A DNA stretch of 64,000 nt, from the NCBI RefSeq assembly GCF_030009775.1, contig NZ_JASCTH010000043.1, forward strand, positions 1 to 64,000, read 5' to 3'. The position numbers and the translations under genes were made by a program. The stretch is from Actinoplanes sandaracinus (GTDB taxonomy: Bacteria; Actinomycetota; Actinomycetes; Mycobacteriales; Micromonosporaceae). This document shows positions 33,426 through 40,656 of this stretch, in pieces; positions within the stretch are counted from its first letter, which is position 1; the number at the start of each line of letters is the position of its first letter. The notes under the pieces were generated by a model. The model saw only the letters and a program-made list of their open reading frames with translations, ran no database searches and had not been told where the DNA came from.

Positions 33426-35234
33426 ATGGTGCTTCAGTCGGACCTGATCGGCGACGCCGTCCTCGGCGTGCTGTCCGATCCGCGGCGCCTGCGGTCGGTG
33501 CGCCGCCTCCTCGGCGGCCCGGTGCCCGACGAGGCCTTCGACCGGGTCGCGATGCTGGTGCACAAGCTGGTCGACGCGCCGATGTGCGTGGTCTGCCTGG
33601 TCGACGAGGACCGGCAGTCCCTGGCCGGCCAGGTTGGGGTGCCCGATCCGCTGGCCTCCGCGCGGGAGATGCCGCTGACCCACTCGTTCAGCCGGCACGT
33701 CGTCGTGGCCGGCGAGATGCTGGCCGTCTCCGACGTGCGCGACGACCCCCGCATGCGCGACAACCCGATGATCCGCCAGATCGGCGCCATCGCCTACGCG
33801 GGCGCCCCGATCACCGACCCGGACGGCCTGATCGTCGGCACCCTCTGCGCCATCGACCTGGAGCCCCGGGTCTGGACACCGAGTGAGATCGCCCTGCTCA
33901 GCGAGCTGGCCGAGGTCTGCTCCTCGGAAGTGTGCCTGCGCATCGCCCGGACCGCCGAGGAGGAGGCCCGCCGCGCCGCGGAGTCGGCACACCAGCAGCT
34001 GGAGCTGCTCGCCGAACTGACCGAGTCGCTGGCCGCCACGATGGATGTGGACGAGGCGATGCGCCGCCTCGGCGACATCGTCACGGCGGCCCTCGCCGAC
34101 TGGTGCGTGGTCGCGGTCGCCGACGACCCGGGCGGCCCGGCGCACGTCTCGGCCGCGCACCGCGACCCGGAGCGGGCCGCCGACATGGCCCGGCTCGCCG
34201 AGGTGGCCGCCGGCTCCGGAGCCGATCTGCGGGCGATGCTCCAGGCGGTCCGCCGCGGTCGCCGCACGGTCCGCACCGCCGACGGCGCCGCCGACCTGGG
34301 AAGCCGGATCAGCGACGCCGAGCTGGCCGAGGTCACCACACGGGCCGGCTTCGGGGCGGCCCTCATCGTGCCGGTGATCTCGCCGGTGCGGCACCGCGCC
34401 CTGGGCGCGATCCTGCTGGTCAACCGCCTGGACAGGCGCGCCTTCACCGGGGCCGAGGAGTGGACGGCCGCCGAGGTCGGCCGGCGGGCCGGCCTGGCGG
34501 TGGAGAACAGCCGGCTCTACCGGGAGCAGCGGCACGTCGCCGAGGTGCTCCAGCGCAGCCTGCTCACCGAGTTGCCGGCCATCCCGGGGATCGACCTGCA
34601 CGCCCGCTACCTGCCGGCCCAGGACGGCGCGGCCGTCGGCGGCGACTGGTACGACGCCTTCGTCCAGCCCGACGGGAGCGTCATGGTCGCGGTCGGCGAC
34701 GTCTCCGGTCACGACATCGAGGCCGCGGCGACCATGGGCCAGTTGCGCAACCTGGTCCGCGGCGACGCCTACGGCCGTGACGAGGAGCCGGGCGCGCTGC
34801 TCAGCGCCCTCGACCAGGCGCTGGACGGCCTGCGTGTGTCGGCCTCCGCGACGGCGGTGCTGGCCCGGGTCCGACGCTCCTGGTCCGGCTACGCGGTCGG
34901 CTTCGCCAACGCGGGTCATCCGCCGCCCCTGCTGTTGCTGCCGGACGGCACCGTGCAGGTCTGGTGGGTGCCGCCGGAGCCGCTGCTGGGCCTGCCACCC
35001 CGGGAGCCGCGCACCACCACACACCGTTACGTTCCGGCGGGCTCGACGCTGGTGCTCTACACCGACGGCCTGGTGGAGGATCGCGAGCAGCTCCTCGACG
35101 ACGGTATCGGGCGGCTCTGCACGGTCCTCCGCGACCACGCGGGCCGCCCCGGCGACGAACTGTGCGACCGCCTCGTGGAGGTGGCGCCACGTCGCAGCGA
35201 CGACATCGCCCTCCTGCTGGTCCGCCTCACCTGA
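33426..35234 (+). CDS. GAF-domain PP2C-type phosphatase (SpoIIE/RsbU-like)
   Basis: A 602-residue soluble serine phosphatase of the anti-sigma-antagonist pathway. Two GAF domains cover about residues 25-180 (LVDAPMCVVCLVDEDRQSLAGQ) and 195-370 (LADWCVVAVADD). A PP2C domain follows from about 385, with GGDWYDAF, VAVGDVSGHDIEAAATM, FANAGHPPPLL, LVLYTDGLVEDR and a terminal RRSDDIALLLVRL. It should dephosphorylate a STAS-domain protein; one is encoded at 44783 in this window. The ATG at 33426 follows a G-run. The 3' end overlaps the convergent gene by eight bases. Confidence 0.9.
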   Translation: MVLQSDLIGDAVLGVLSDPRRLRSVRRLLGGPVPDEAFDRVAMLVHKLVDAPMCVVCLVDEDRQSLAGQVGVPDPLASAREMPLTHSFSRHVVVAGEMLAVSDVRDDPRMRDNPMIRQIGAIAYAGAPITDPDGLIVGTLCAIDLEPRVWTPSEIALLSELAEVCSSEVCLRIARTAEEEARRAAESAHQQLELLAELTESLAATMDVDEAMRRLGDIVTAALADWCVVAVADDPGGPAHVSAAHRDPERAADMARLAEVAAGSGADLRAMLQAVRRGRRTVRTADGAADLGSRISDAELAEVTTRAGFGAALIVPVISPVRHRALGAILLVNRLDRRAFTGAEEWTAAEVGRRAGLAVENSRLYREQRHVAEVLQRSLLTELPAIPGIDLHARYLPAQDGAAVGGDWYDAFVQPDGSVMVAVGDVSGHDIEAAATMGQLRNLVRGDAYGRDEEPGALLSALDQALDGLRVSASATAVLARVRRSWSGYAVGFANAGHPPPLLLLPDGTVQVWWVPPEPLLGLPPREPRTTTHRYVPAGSTLVLYTDGLVEDREQLLDDGIGRLCTVLRDHAGRPGDELCDRLVEVAPRRSDDIALLLVRLT

Positions 35235-36804
35235 CGGCGGCCTCGGAGACGCCATCGTCCGAGCCGGCGGCGGCTTCCGGCGTGACGGGAGCTTCGGGGC
35301 CGGCGGTGTCTCCGGAGACAGCGGCGGTCTCCGGAACGGCGGCCGCAGCGGGATCGCCGGCATCCGGGACAGCGGCCGCATCGGGATCGCCGGCATCCGG
35401 GGCGGGCGCCACCACCGGAGGGCCGCCGTGCGTCCAGGGTGTTTCGGCCGGTTCGGGGAGGCTCCCGCCCGGACGGTAGGCCTCGGTGAGCGTGGTGAGG
35501 GTGAGGTGCTCCCCCACGGCGGGCACACTGCCCGGTTCGGCGACCAGTTTCCGTCCCATGCCGCCGGAGAGTTCCAGCAGGACGTCCCAGCCGTCGCCGG
35601 CCGGATTGACCGAGATCACCCGGGCCTTCTGGGACGGCCGTGCCGGGGAGGTGAGGGAGGTGCCGGGTTCCACCCGTACCGGCTCGGTGGTGTGGACCAT
35701 GATCCGAGGCCGCAGGACCGGGCGCTTGCCGCTGTCGTCGACCCGGTCGGGGTTGGCGAGGGTGACCACCCCGGCGAAGGCCGCGCCGGTGAGGCGGTAC
35801 TCGGCGAGGACCAGCGGGTCGTCGAAGGCGCGCTGGACGGCGTACCGGGCGGCCGCGGTCTCCAGCCGTTGGAGGCGGGCGGCGGCGGCCACCGCGCCGT
35901 CGCGGCGGGGTTGCGGTGGGCCGCCCTCGGCGAGGTGCCGGCTGAAGGCGGTGAAGGCGTCCCGGTCGGCGTCCCAGCGCTGGCCGACCCGTTCGCCGAC
36001 CGGCAGGCCGCGGAGGAGGGCGAGGGCCCGCCACATCCGCTCCCAGGTCGGCAGCAGCAGCTCGTGCAGCACGGCCGGCAGTTCCGGCGCGGCGCGTTCG
36101 ATGAGCGGCGCCAGCACCCGGTTGTCGAAGTCGGGGTCGGTGGCGGGGCCGGCGACCGGTCCCTTCTCGGCCTCCCGGGCGGCCGCCGCACCCGACTCGA
36201 TCCAGGCGAGTTGCACGCCGAACTGGGCGTCCTCGGCGCTGCTCTGCCCGGTCACCCAGTGCAACCCGAGCGCCTGCACCGCGTTGACCAGCAACGACGA
36301 GCCGGGGACCTCGGCGGAGTTGGCGAAGAAGGTCAGCCAGCGCCCCAGCAGTGGGACGGCGGCCACCACCGGGTACTCGCCGTCGGTCTTGAGGAAGCGG
36401 GTGTACCGGCCGAAGAGCCGCAGGAAGTCGACGCCGCCCGGGTTGGGCACCCAGATCTGTGGCGCGTCGACGCATCGCTGCCGGACGTCCTTGCCCCGGT
36501 CGATCGCGACGTCCTCGGTGTCGGTGGTGAACGAGTCGGCGTACGGCAGGAGGATCTCGGCGAGGTCCGCGGCGAAGGCGAACCGGTCGTCCCGGTTGCG
36601 CGGCTGCGTGACGGTGAGCAGCCGGGGCCGGGCCGGGTCGGTGCCGGCCATCACGGCCAGGGGCGCGTTGGCCTCGCCGGCCATGGCCAGCGGGATGAGC
36701 ACCATCGGATGGTCGTGCACGTGCAGGTGCCGCACGGTCGCGACCGGCTGGGCCCGCGCGGCGACGACCGCCTGCGCCCGGGCGAGCGCGGTGAGCGTAC
36801 TCAA
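35227..36804 (-). CDS. 525-residue protein of unknown function, coupled to a Cas4-like nuclease
   Basis: No family was recognised. The TTG start overlaps the stop of the upstream nuclease gene as TTGA, so translation is coupled. Residues 1-390 look globular. They include VATVRHLHVHDHPMVLIPLA, the segment DAPQIWVPNPGGVDFLRLFG, GRWLTFFANSAEVPGSSLLV and a Trp/Arg-rich helix WERMWRALALLRGL. Residues 390-455 look like a small beta domain (KARVISVNPAGDGWDVLLEL). The last 65 are Pro/Ala/Asp-rich and disordered. No P-loop, HNH or RecB motif is visible. It likely acts with the nuclease. Confidence 0.7.
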   Translation of the reverse strand: MSTLTALARAQAVVAARAQPVATVRHLHVHDHPMVLIPLAMAGEANAPLAVMAGTDPARPRLLTVTQPRNRDDRFAFAADLAEILLPYADSFTTDTEDVAIDRGKDVRQRCVDAPQIWVPNPGGVDFLRLFGRYTRFLKTDGEYPVVAAVPLLGRWLTFFANSAEVPGSSLLVNAVQALGLHWVTGQSSAEDAQFGVQLAWIESGAAAAREAEKGPVAGPATDPDFDNRVLAPLIERAAPELPAVLHELLLPTWERMWRALALLRGLPVGERVGQRWDADRDAFTAFSRHLAEGGPPQPRRDGAVAAAARLQRLETAAARYAVQRAFDDPLVLAEYRLTGAAFAGVVTLANPDRVDDSGKRPVLRPRIMVHTTEPVRVEPGTSLTSPARPSQKARVISVNPAGDGWDVLLELSGGMGRKLVAEPGSVPAVGEHLTLTTLTEAYRPGGSLPEPAETPWTHGGPPVVAPAPDAGDPDAAAVPDAGDPAAAAVPETAAVSGDTAGPEAPVTPEAAAGSDDGVSEAAVR

Positions 36805-37868
36805 GAAAGGGCCTCGGACCGCAGCCGTAGCGCGGCCCGGAGCAGAGCGGCGGCCTCCGCCTGGTCCTCGGAGGGTTCGCGCCGCCCCTCGGCCAGCGCC
36901 AGTACCTCGCCGACCGTCTCGATGCCGCCGAGCGCCTCCCGGACGGTCCGGCCCAGCGCCGCCGTGCTGCCGGTGGCCTCGTCGCGGCAGTAGACGGACA
37001 GTTCGCAGGCGGAGAGGCACTCCGGGGCGTACCGGGGTTCGACGTGGGCGAGCGCGGCCGTCAGTTGTTCCGGGGTAAGGGAGAGGTCGAAGGTGAGCCC
37101 GGGCGGGAGAGCGTCGATCAGGACGGAGATCGACGCCATCCGGGAGAGTTGCCGCCGCAGGGTGGAGAGCTGTTTGCGGACGTCCAGCACGACCGCGGCC
37201 GGGCGGAGGCTGAAGCCGGCCGGGCAGACGAGGACGACCTCGTGGCTGACCAGCGCCGGGTCCCGGCCGAGGCGTTCCAGCAGTTGGCGCAGGGCGAGGA
37301 CGTAGACGGCGGCCTGCACGGCGGCCCCGGAGACCTTGGCGCTCTCGGCCTGGTCGTCGATGATCGCGAAGGATTTGATCTCGACGACCTGGAGACGGCC
37401 GTGGTGTGCCCACGCGATGAGGTCGGGTTCGAGGTAGACCGTCTGGCCCGCGACGTCGAGGGTGAGCAGCGGGTGGTCGACGAGCGCGGCCCGGGCGCCG
37501 GCGAGGAGCTCGACGGTGCGTTCGTGCCGGTCGCCGAGAGTGTCGTCGTGGTCGGCGCCGAGGTCCTGGTAGGCCAACTCGGAGGAGGCGGCGAGAACCT
37601 CGCGCAGGAGCGCGCAGTCGTCGGCCTTGAGCATGGCTTCGAAGGCGTTGCCGCGGGACAGCGCGAACCGGGACTGGCCGAAACTGCCGGGGAAGCCGAC
37701 CTGTTCGGCTAGTTTCAGCTTGTCGACCCCGGCCGCGTCGAGGACGGCGCGGCGGTCGCAGCCGGGGTTTCCGGTGAGCGCGGCGATGGTCCGGGCGTTG
37801 TGGCGCTTGGCCCGGACGGGGCCGCGCAACTGGTCCAGCCTGGTGCTCTGCACCATCGGGAGTTCCAT
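36801..37868 (-). CDS. RecB/Cas4-like PD-(D/E)XK nuclease with a predicted Fe-S cluster
   Basis: A 355-residue nuclease. The RecB-family catalytic residues are in order: RGNAFE near 73, H115, D149 in LEPDLIAW, E163 and K165 in VVEIKSF, and Q185/Y189 in the QxxxY motif. Four cysteines frame the domain (C37 and C284, C288, C294 in ECLSACELSVYC), the arrangement that holds a 4Fe-4S cluster in Cas4 and AddB. It is not next to CRISPR repeats or AddA. It starts at ATG 37868, is divergent from the DUF427 gene, and is translationally coupled to an unknown 525-residue protein. Confidence 0.8.
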   Translation of the reverse strand: MELPMVQSTRLDQLRGPVRAKRHNARTIAALTGNPGCDRRAVLDAAGVDKLKLAEQVGFPGSFGQSRFALSRGNAFEAMLKADDCALLREVLAASSELAYQDLGADHDDTLGDRHERTVELLAGARAALVDHPLLTLDVAGQTVYLEPDLIAWAHHGRLQVVEIKSFAIIDDQAESAKVSGAAVQAAVYVLALRQLLERLGRDPALVSHEVVLVCPAGFSLRPAAVVLDVRKQLSTLRRQLSRMASISVLIDALPPGLTFDLSLTPEQLTAALAHVEPRYAPECLSACELSVYCRDEATGSTAALGRTVREALGGIETVGEVLALAEGRREPSEDQAEAAALLRAALRLRSEALS

Positions 37869-37905
37869 AAGAACTCGACTTTAGATCTTCAAGCGGGTCG
37901 CGGCA

Positions 37906-37926
37906 ATTCACCCACGAGAGGTGAAT
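37906..37926. promoter_or_regulatory. Operator-like dyad in a divergent promoter
   Basis: ATTCACC-7 bp-GGTGAAT, exact arms, in the AT-rich gap between the nuclease operon (minus) and the DUF427 gene (plus). Confidence 0.4.
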
Positions 37927-37974
37927 AAATCGCACATATCAGACACAAACCCGACCACGCGCTACGTTCAGGAC

Positions 37975-38259
37975 ATGCCGAAGGCCATCTGGAACGACGA
38001 AGTGATCGCCGATAGCGACGACACGGTGGTACTCGAGGGCAACCACTACTTCCCCCTCGCCAGCATCCGTGAGGACGTGCTCGTCCCCTCGGAAACGCAC
38101 ACCGTCTGCCCCTGGAAGGGCAAGGCGTCCTACTACTCGCTCCGGGCGGACGGGCACACCGCCGCGGACGTCGCATGGTTCTACCCCGACCCGAAACCGG
38201 ACGCCTCAGCCGTCCGCGACCGGGTCGCGTTCCGCAGAGACGTCCGCGTCGAGTCGTAA
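37975..38259 (+). CDS. DUF427 domain protein
   Basis: A 94-residue single-domain protein of the DUF427 family: PKAIWNDEVIADSDDTVVLE, a central NHYFPLASIREDVL, the CPWKGKASYYSL motif and an AWFYPDPKP end, all typical. The molecular role of the family is not settled. The ATG at 37975 is chosen because family homology starts there and an AGGA lies just upstream; a GTG at 37921 is possible but would add non-homologous sequence. Confidence 0.88.
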   Translation: MPKAIWNDEVIADSDDTVVLEGNHYFPLASIREDVLVPSETHTVCPWKGKASYYSLRADGHTAADVAWFYPDPKPDASAVRDRVAFRRDVRVES

Positions 38260-38276
38260 GCCCGCCGGAGGCCCGC

Positions 38277-38669
38277 TCACGTGATCCGCGGGTGGGCCTC
38301 CTCGACCTTCGTGACCTCCAGATAGTCCAGCATGTCCCGCTGCTCCTCCGGGTCGAGCGCGTAGAACGCCGCGTACGCCTCGTCGCGGGAGTGCGCCGTC
38401 TCCGCCGCCAGCAGCGCGATGATCGCCGACCAGGCCAGTGACACCCGGTCGAAGAGCCGCGCCCGGCGCAGCGAGGTCAGCCGCGACAGCATCCCGACCT
38501 TGGTCGCCGCGTCGTCGTCCAGCGCGACCCGGTCGCAGAGCTCGAAGAGCGCCTTCCCCCGGTACGGATGCTCGGCCTCGATCAGCCGGGCCAGCTCGGC
38601 GTTGTCCATCCGGTCGACCGGCGGTGCGGGGCCGCGCCGCGGGAGCGAGGGGCCTGGTTCACCGGGCAC
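38277..38669 (-). CDS. Alpha-helical protein of unknown function
   Basis: A soluble, mostly helical protein: DNAELARLIEAEHPYRGKAL, DRVALDDDAATKVGMLSRL, SLAWSAIIALLAAETAHSRD and DEAYAAFYALDPEEQRDML. The upstream small gene ends 11 bases inside this frame, which favours the GTG start at 38669 by coupling. An ATG at 38609, where the compact part begins, is an alternative. No family was recognised. It converges on the DUF427 gene. Confidence 0.6.
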   Translation of the reverse strand: MPGEPGPSLPRRGPAPPVDRMDNAELARLIEAEHPYRGKALFELCDRVALDDDAATKVGMLSRLTSLRRARLFDRVSLAWSAIIALLAAETAHSRDEAYAAFYALDPEEQRDMLDYLEVTKVEEAHPRIT

Positions 38670-38856
38670 GGCTGTCTCGCCCGCTCTCGAATCCGTTGCC
38701 GGGCGACTGGTGCGGCAACCTCGGTGTGTGATCGAAGGTCGGGAACTCCGGCACCGGCATCACCGGCTCCTCGACATCGACCGGAACACCGCCCGGGACA
38801 GCGCCCTCGTCGGCGCGTGAGACGCCATGATCAGCGCCCAGCTCTCCACCCAGCAC
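38659..38856 (-). CDS. Small Pro/Glu-rich protein, coupled to the next gene
   Basis: A 65-residue frame starting at GTG 38856, five bases after a perfect GGAGGG. Codon bias is coding-like. The product is acidic and proline-rich (ADEGAVPGGVPVDVEEPV; PVPEFPTFDHTPRLPHQSPG). It has no recognised domain and could be a peptide precursor or a disordered partner of the downstream helical protein. Its stop overlaps that gene's likely start. Confidence 0.5.
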   Translation of the reverse strand: MLGGELGADHGVSRADEGAVPGGVPVDVEEPVMPVPEFPTFDHTPRLPHQSPGNGFESGRDSRAR

Positions 38857-39022
38857 GTTTGCCCTCCGTTACCGACTTGCGGTGATGACGTCCCATGAGA
38901 TCACGGCCGCGCAAGCCCCGCGAGCACCCGCCGTGGTGACTCCCGCTGGTCACCCGACCCGGCGACCGCCGTAACCTTCAGGCAACGCATCGATCGACAC
39001 GAGCGGTACCGGGGAGGGTGCG

Positions 39023-39205
39023 GTGCACGCAGGCACGGACGGCGACGAGCCGGAGGAGTGGCGCTCCGTGATGCCCGACGTCTCCGCCTCGACCCTCGCG
39101 GAACTCCTGGAGCACGACGACTCGGCCCTCGCCCGCGCCGTTCGCCGGGTGACCGACGACTCCGCGCACCGCGAGCCGATCGCCGGTTTCAACTCCGCCC
39201 TGTGA
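39023..39205 (+). CDS. fxsA: FxSxx-COOH family RiPP-type precursor peptide
   Basis: A 60-residue peptide beginning at GTG 39023, with GGGAGGG five bases upstream. It ends in FNSAL, matching the Phe-x-Ser-x-x-COOH signature that defines this precursor family. The leader has the typical LAELLEHDDSALARAVRRV helix and the REPIAGFNSAL end. In known loci the terminal Phe and Ser region is cross-linked by the radical SAM enzyme FxsB. The stop overlaps the start of the HExxH gene (GTGA), so precursor and modifier are translationally coupled. The symbol follows the family, by resemblance. Confidence 0.85.
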   Translation: MHAGTDGDEPEEWRSVMPDVSASTLAELLEHDDSALARAVRRVTDDSAHREPIAGFNSAL

Positions 39206-40608
39206 CGGTCCAACCCTTTCGCCTCACTGATGCCGCCTTCGCGGCGCTCGGCGCCGGACGCCCCGGGAAAGGCACCCTCGACGCGCTGCGCCGCGCCGAG
39301 CACAGCCGCAATCTGCTTCTCCTCCGACAGTTGCGGCGCCAGGTTTCCGACACCCCTGAGTGGTACGCAGGCCTGCGCGCCGTCCCCCCGGAGGAGGCGG
39401 CCCGCTGGACCGCCGACCCGATGACCGGCCTGTGGGCCACCCACGCGCTGCGCACCGCCTCCGGGAGCACGCCGCCCCCCGCGCCGCCCGGCGGTCACCT
39501 CCTCACCGCGACCTGCGAGGACCTGACCCTGACCGTACGGCTGGAGGACGCCGAGCCGGTCCGGGCACGGTTGGGCCTCACGCCGGCCGGCCCGGTCACC
39601 CCGTCCGGGCTGGAGCACTGGCGCACCTGCCTCGAGCAGGCGTGGGCCCGGCTGGTGCGCCGGCACCGCCCGGCCGCCGAGATCCTGGCCGCGGTGCTCC
39701 GGGTGATCGTCCCGGTCGAGCTGGACCCGTCGGCCGAGGGCATCAGCGCCACCTCGGCGGAGGCGTTCGGCGCGGTGGCGATGTCGGCCCCGCCCGGCCC
39801 GGGGGCGCTGGCGGCCGGGCTGGTGCACGAGATCCAGCACAGCCTGCTGAACGCCACCCACCTCCTGTTCGACCTGGTGAAACCGGACGGCCCGGTGGGC
39901 TATTCGCCGTGGCGCGACGACCCGCGACCGGCTTTCGGGGTGCTCCACGGCGCCTACGCCTATCTGGCCGTGACCCGTTTCCACCGGTCCGAACCGGGAC
40001 CGATGGCGGCCTTCGAGTTCGCCCGCCGGCGGACGTCCGTGGCGGACGCGGCGGAGGGCCTGCTCCGTGGCGGTGAGCTGACCAGGGCCGGGACCCGTTT
40101 CGTCAGGGCCCTGCTCGACGAGGTCCGGCCGTGGCTCGACGAGCCGGTCGAGCCGGAGACGCGCCGGCTCGCCGATCTCGCCAACAATGATCACCGGGTG
40201 CGATGGCGGCTGCGGAACCTGACGGTCACCGAGGCCGACACCGCCCGGCTGGTGCACGCCTGGCGGGCCGGCGAGGCGCCGCCGGCGGCCGAAGCGGTGC
40301 TGGCGGCCGGTTCGGGGCGGGCCCTGGAGAACAGTCCCCGGCTGCCACTGGTGCGGGCGCTGGTCAAGGGTGAGCCCGCGGCCGGCGCCGGCGCGGATCA
40401 GGCGTGTGTGCGCGGAGACGACGGGGCGGCCGTCACGGCGTACCAGAGGGAACTCGGTGTTGATCGTGGGAACGAGTCGGCCTGGAGCGGCCTCGCCCTG
40501 GTCTCCCCGAGCCCGGCGTTGCGCCGTCGGCCGGAGGTGGTGAGAGCGGTTGCCCGTGCTGTCCCGGAGGCGGAGATCGGCGCGCTGGCGGATTGGCTGC
40601 CCGGATGA
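39202..40608 (+). CDS. HExxH-motif peptide-modification protein of an FxSxx-COOH locus
   Basis: A 468-residue protein. HEIQH at 209-213 (GLVHEIQHSLLNATHLLFD) gives the metal-binding HExxH signature of the domain that in many FxSxx-COOH systems is fused to, or encoded beside, the radical SAM protein. The N-terminal 100 residues resemble a peptide-recognition part (HSRNLLLLRQLRRQV). The C-terminal region is helical (WRLRNLTVTEADTARLVHAW). There is no CxxxCxxC radical SAM motif here. Chemistry uncertain: metal-dependent modification or proteolysis of the FNSAL peptide. Confidence 0.82.
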   Translation: MTVQPFRLTDAAFAALGAGRPGKGTLDALRRAEHSRNLLLLRQLRRQVSDTPEWYAGLRAVPPEEAARWTADPMTGLWATHALRTASGSTPPPAPPGGHLLTATCEDLTLTVRLEDAEPVRARLGLTPAGPVTPSGLEHWRTCLEQAWARLVRRHRPAAEILAAVLRVIVPVELDPSAEGISATSAEAFGAVAMSAPPGPGALAAGLVHEIQHSLLNATHLLFDLVKPDGPVGYSPWRDDPRPAFGVLHGAYAYLAVTRFHRSEPGPMAAFEFARRRTSVADAAEGLLRGGELTRAGTRFVRALLDEVRPWLDEPVEPETRRLADLANNDHRVRWRLRNLTVTEADTARLVHAWRAGEAPPAAEAVLAAGSGRALENSPRLPLVRALVKGEPAAGAGADQACVRGDDGAAVTAYQRELGVDRGNESAWSGLALVSPSPALRRRPEVVRAVARAVPEAEIGALADWLPG

Positions 40609-40634
40609 CTCAACCGGGACCGGACAGGACCGAT
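40609..40634 (+). promoter_or_regulatory. Putative FliA/WhiG-type promoter of the GGDEF-EAL gene
   Basis: CTCA, 15 bases, then GACCGATG, 23 bases before the GTG start. It has the same layout as the motif before pilB and resembles the motility-sigma consensus TAAA-N15-GCCGATAA. No experimental support. Confidence 0.4.
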
Positions 40635-40656
40635 GAGTTCCGCCGGAGGTGGAAAC

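Noticed and set aside
36801..37868. The Cas4-like nuclease considered as part of a CRISPR-Cas locus
   Set aside because: No Cas1, Cas2, effector or array exists in the window; only the nuclease fold and cysteine pattern are shared.
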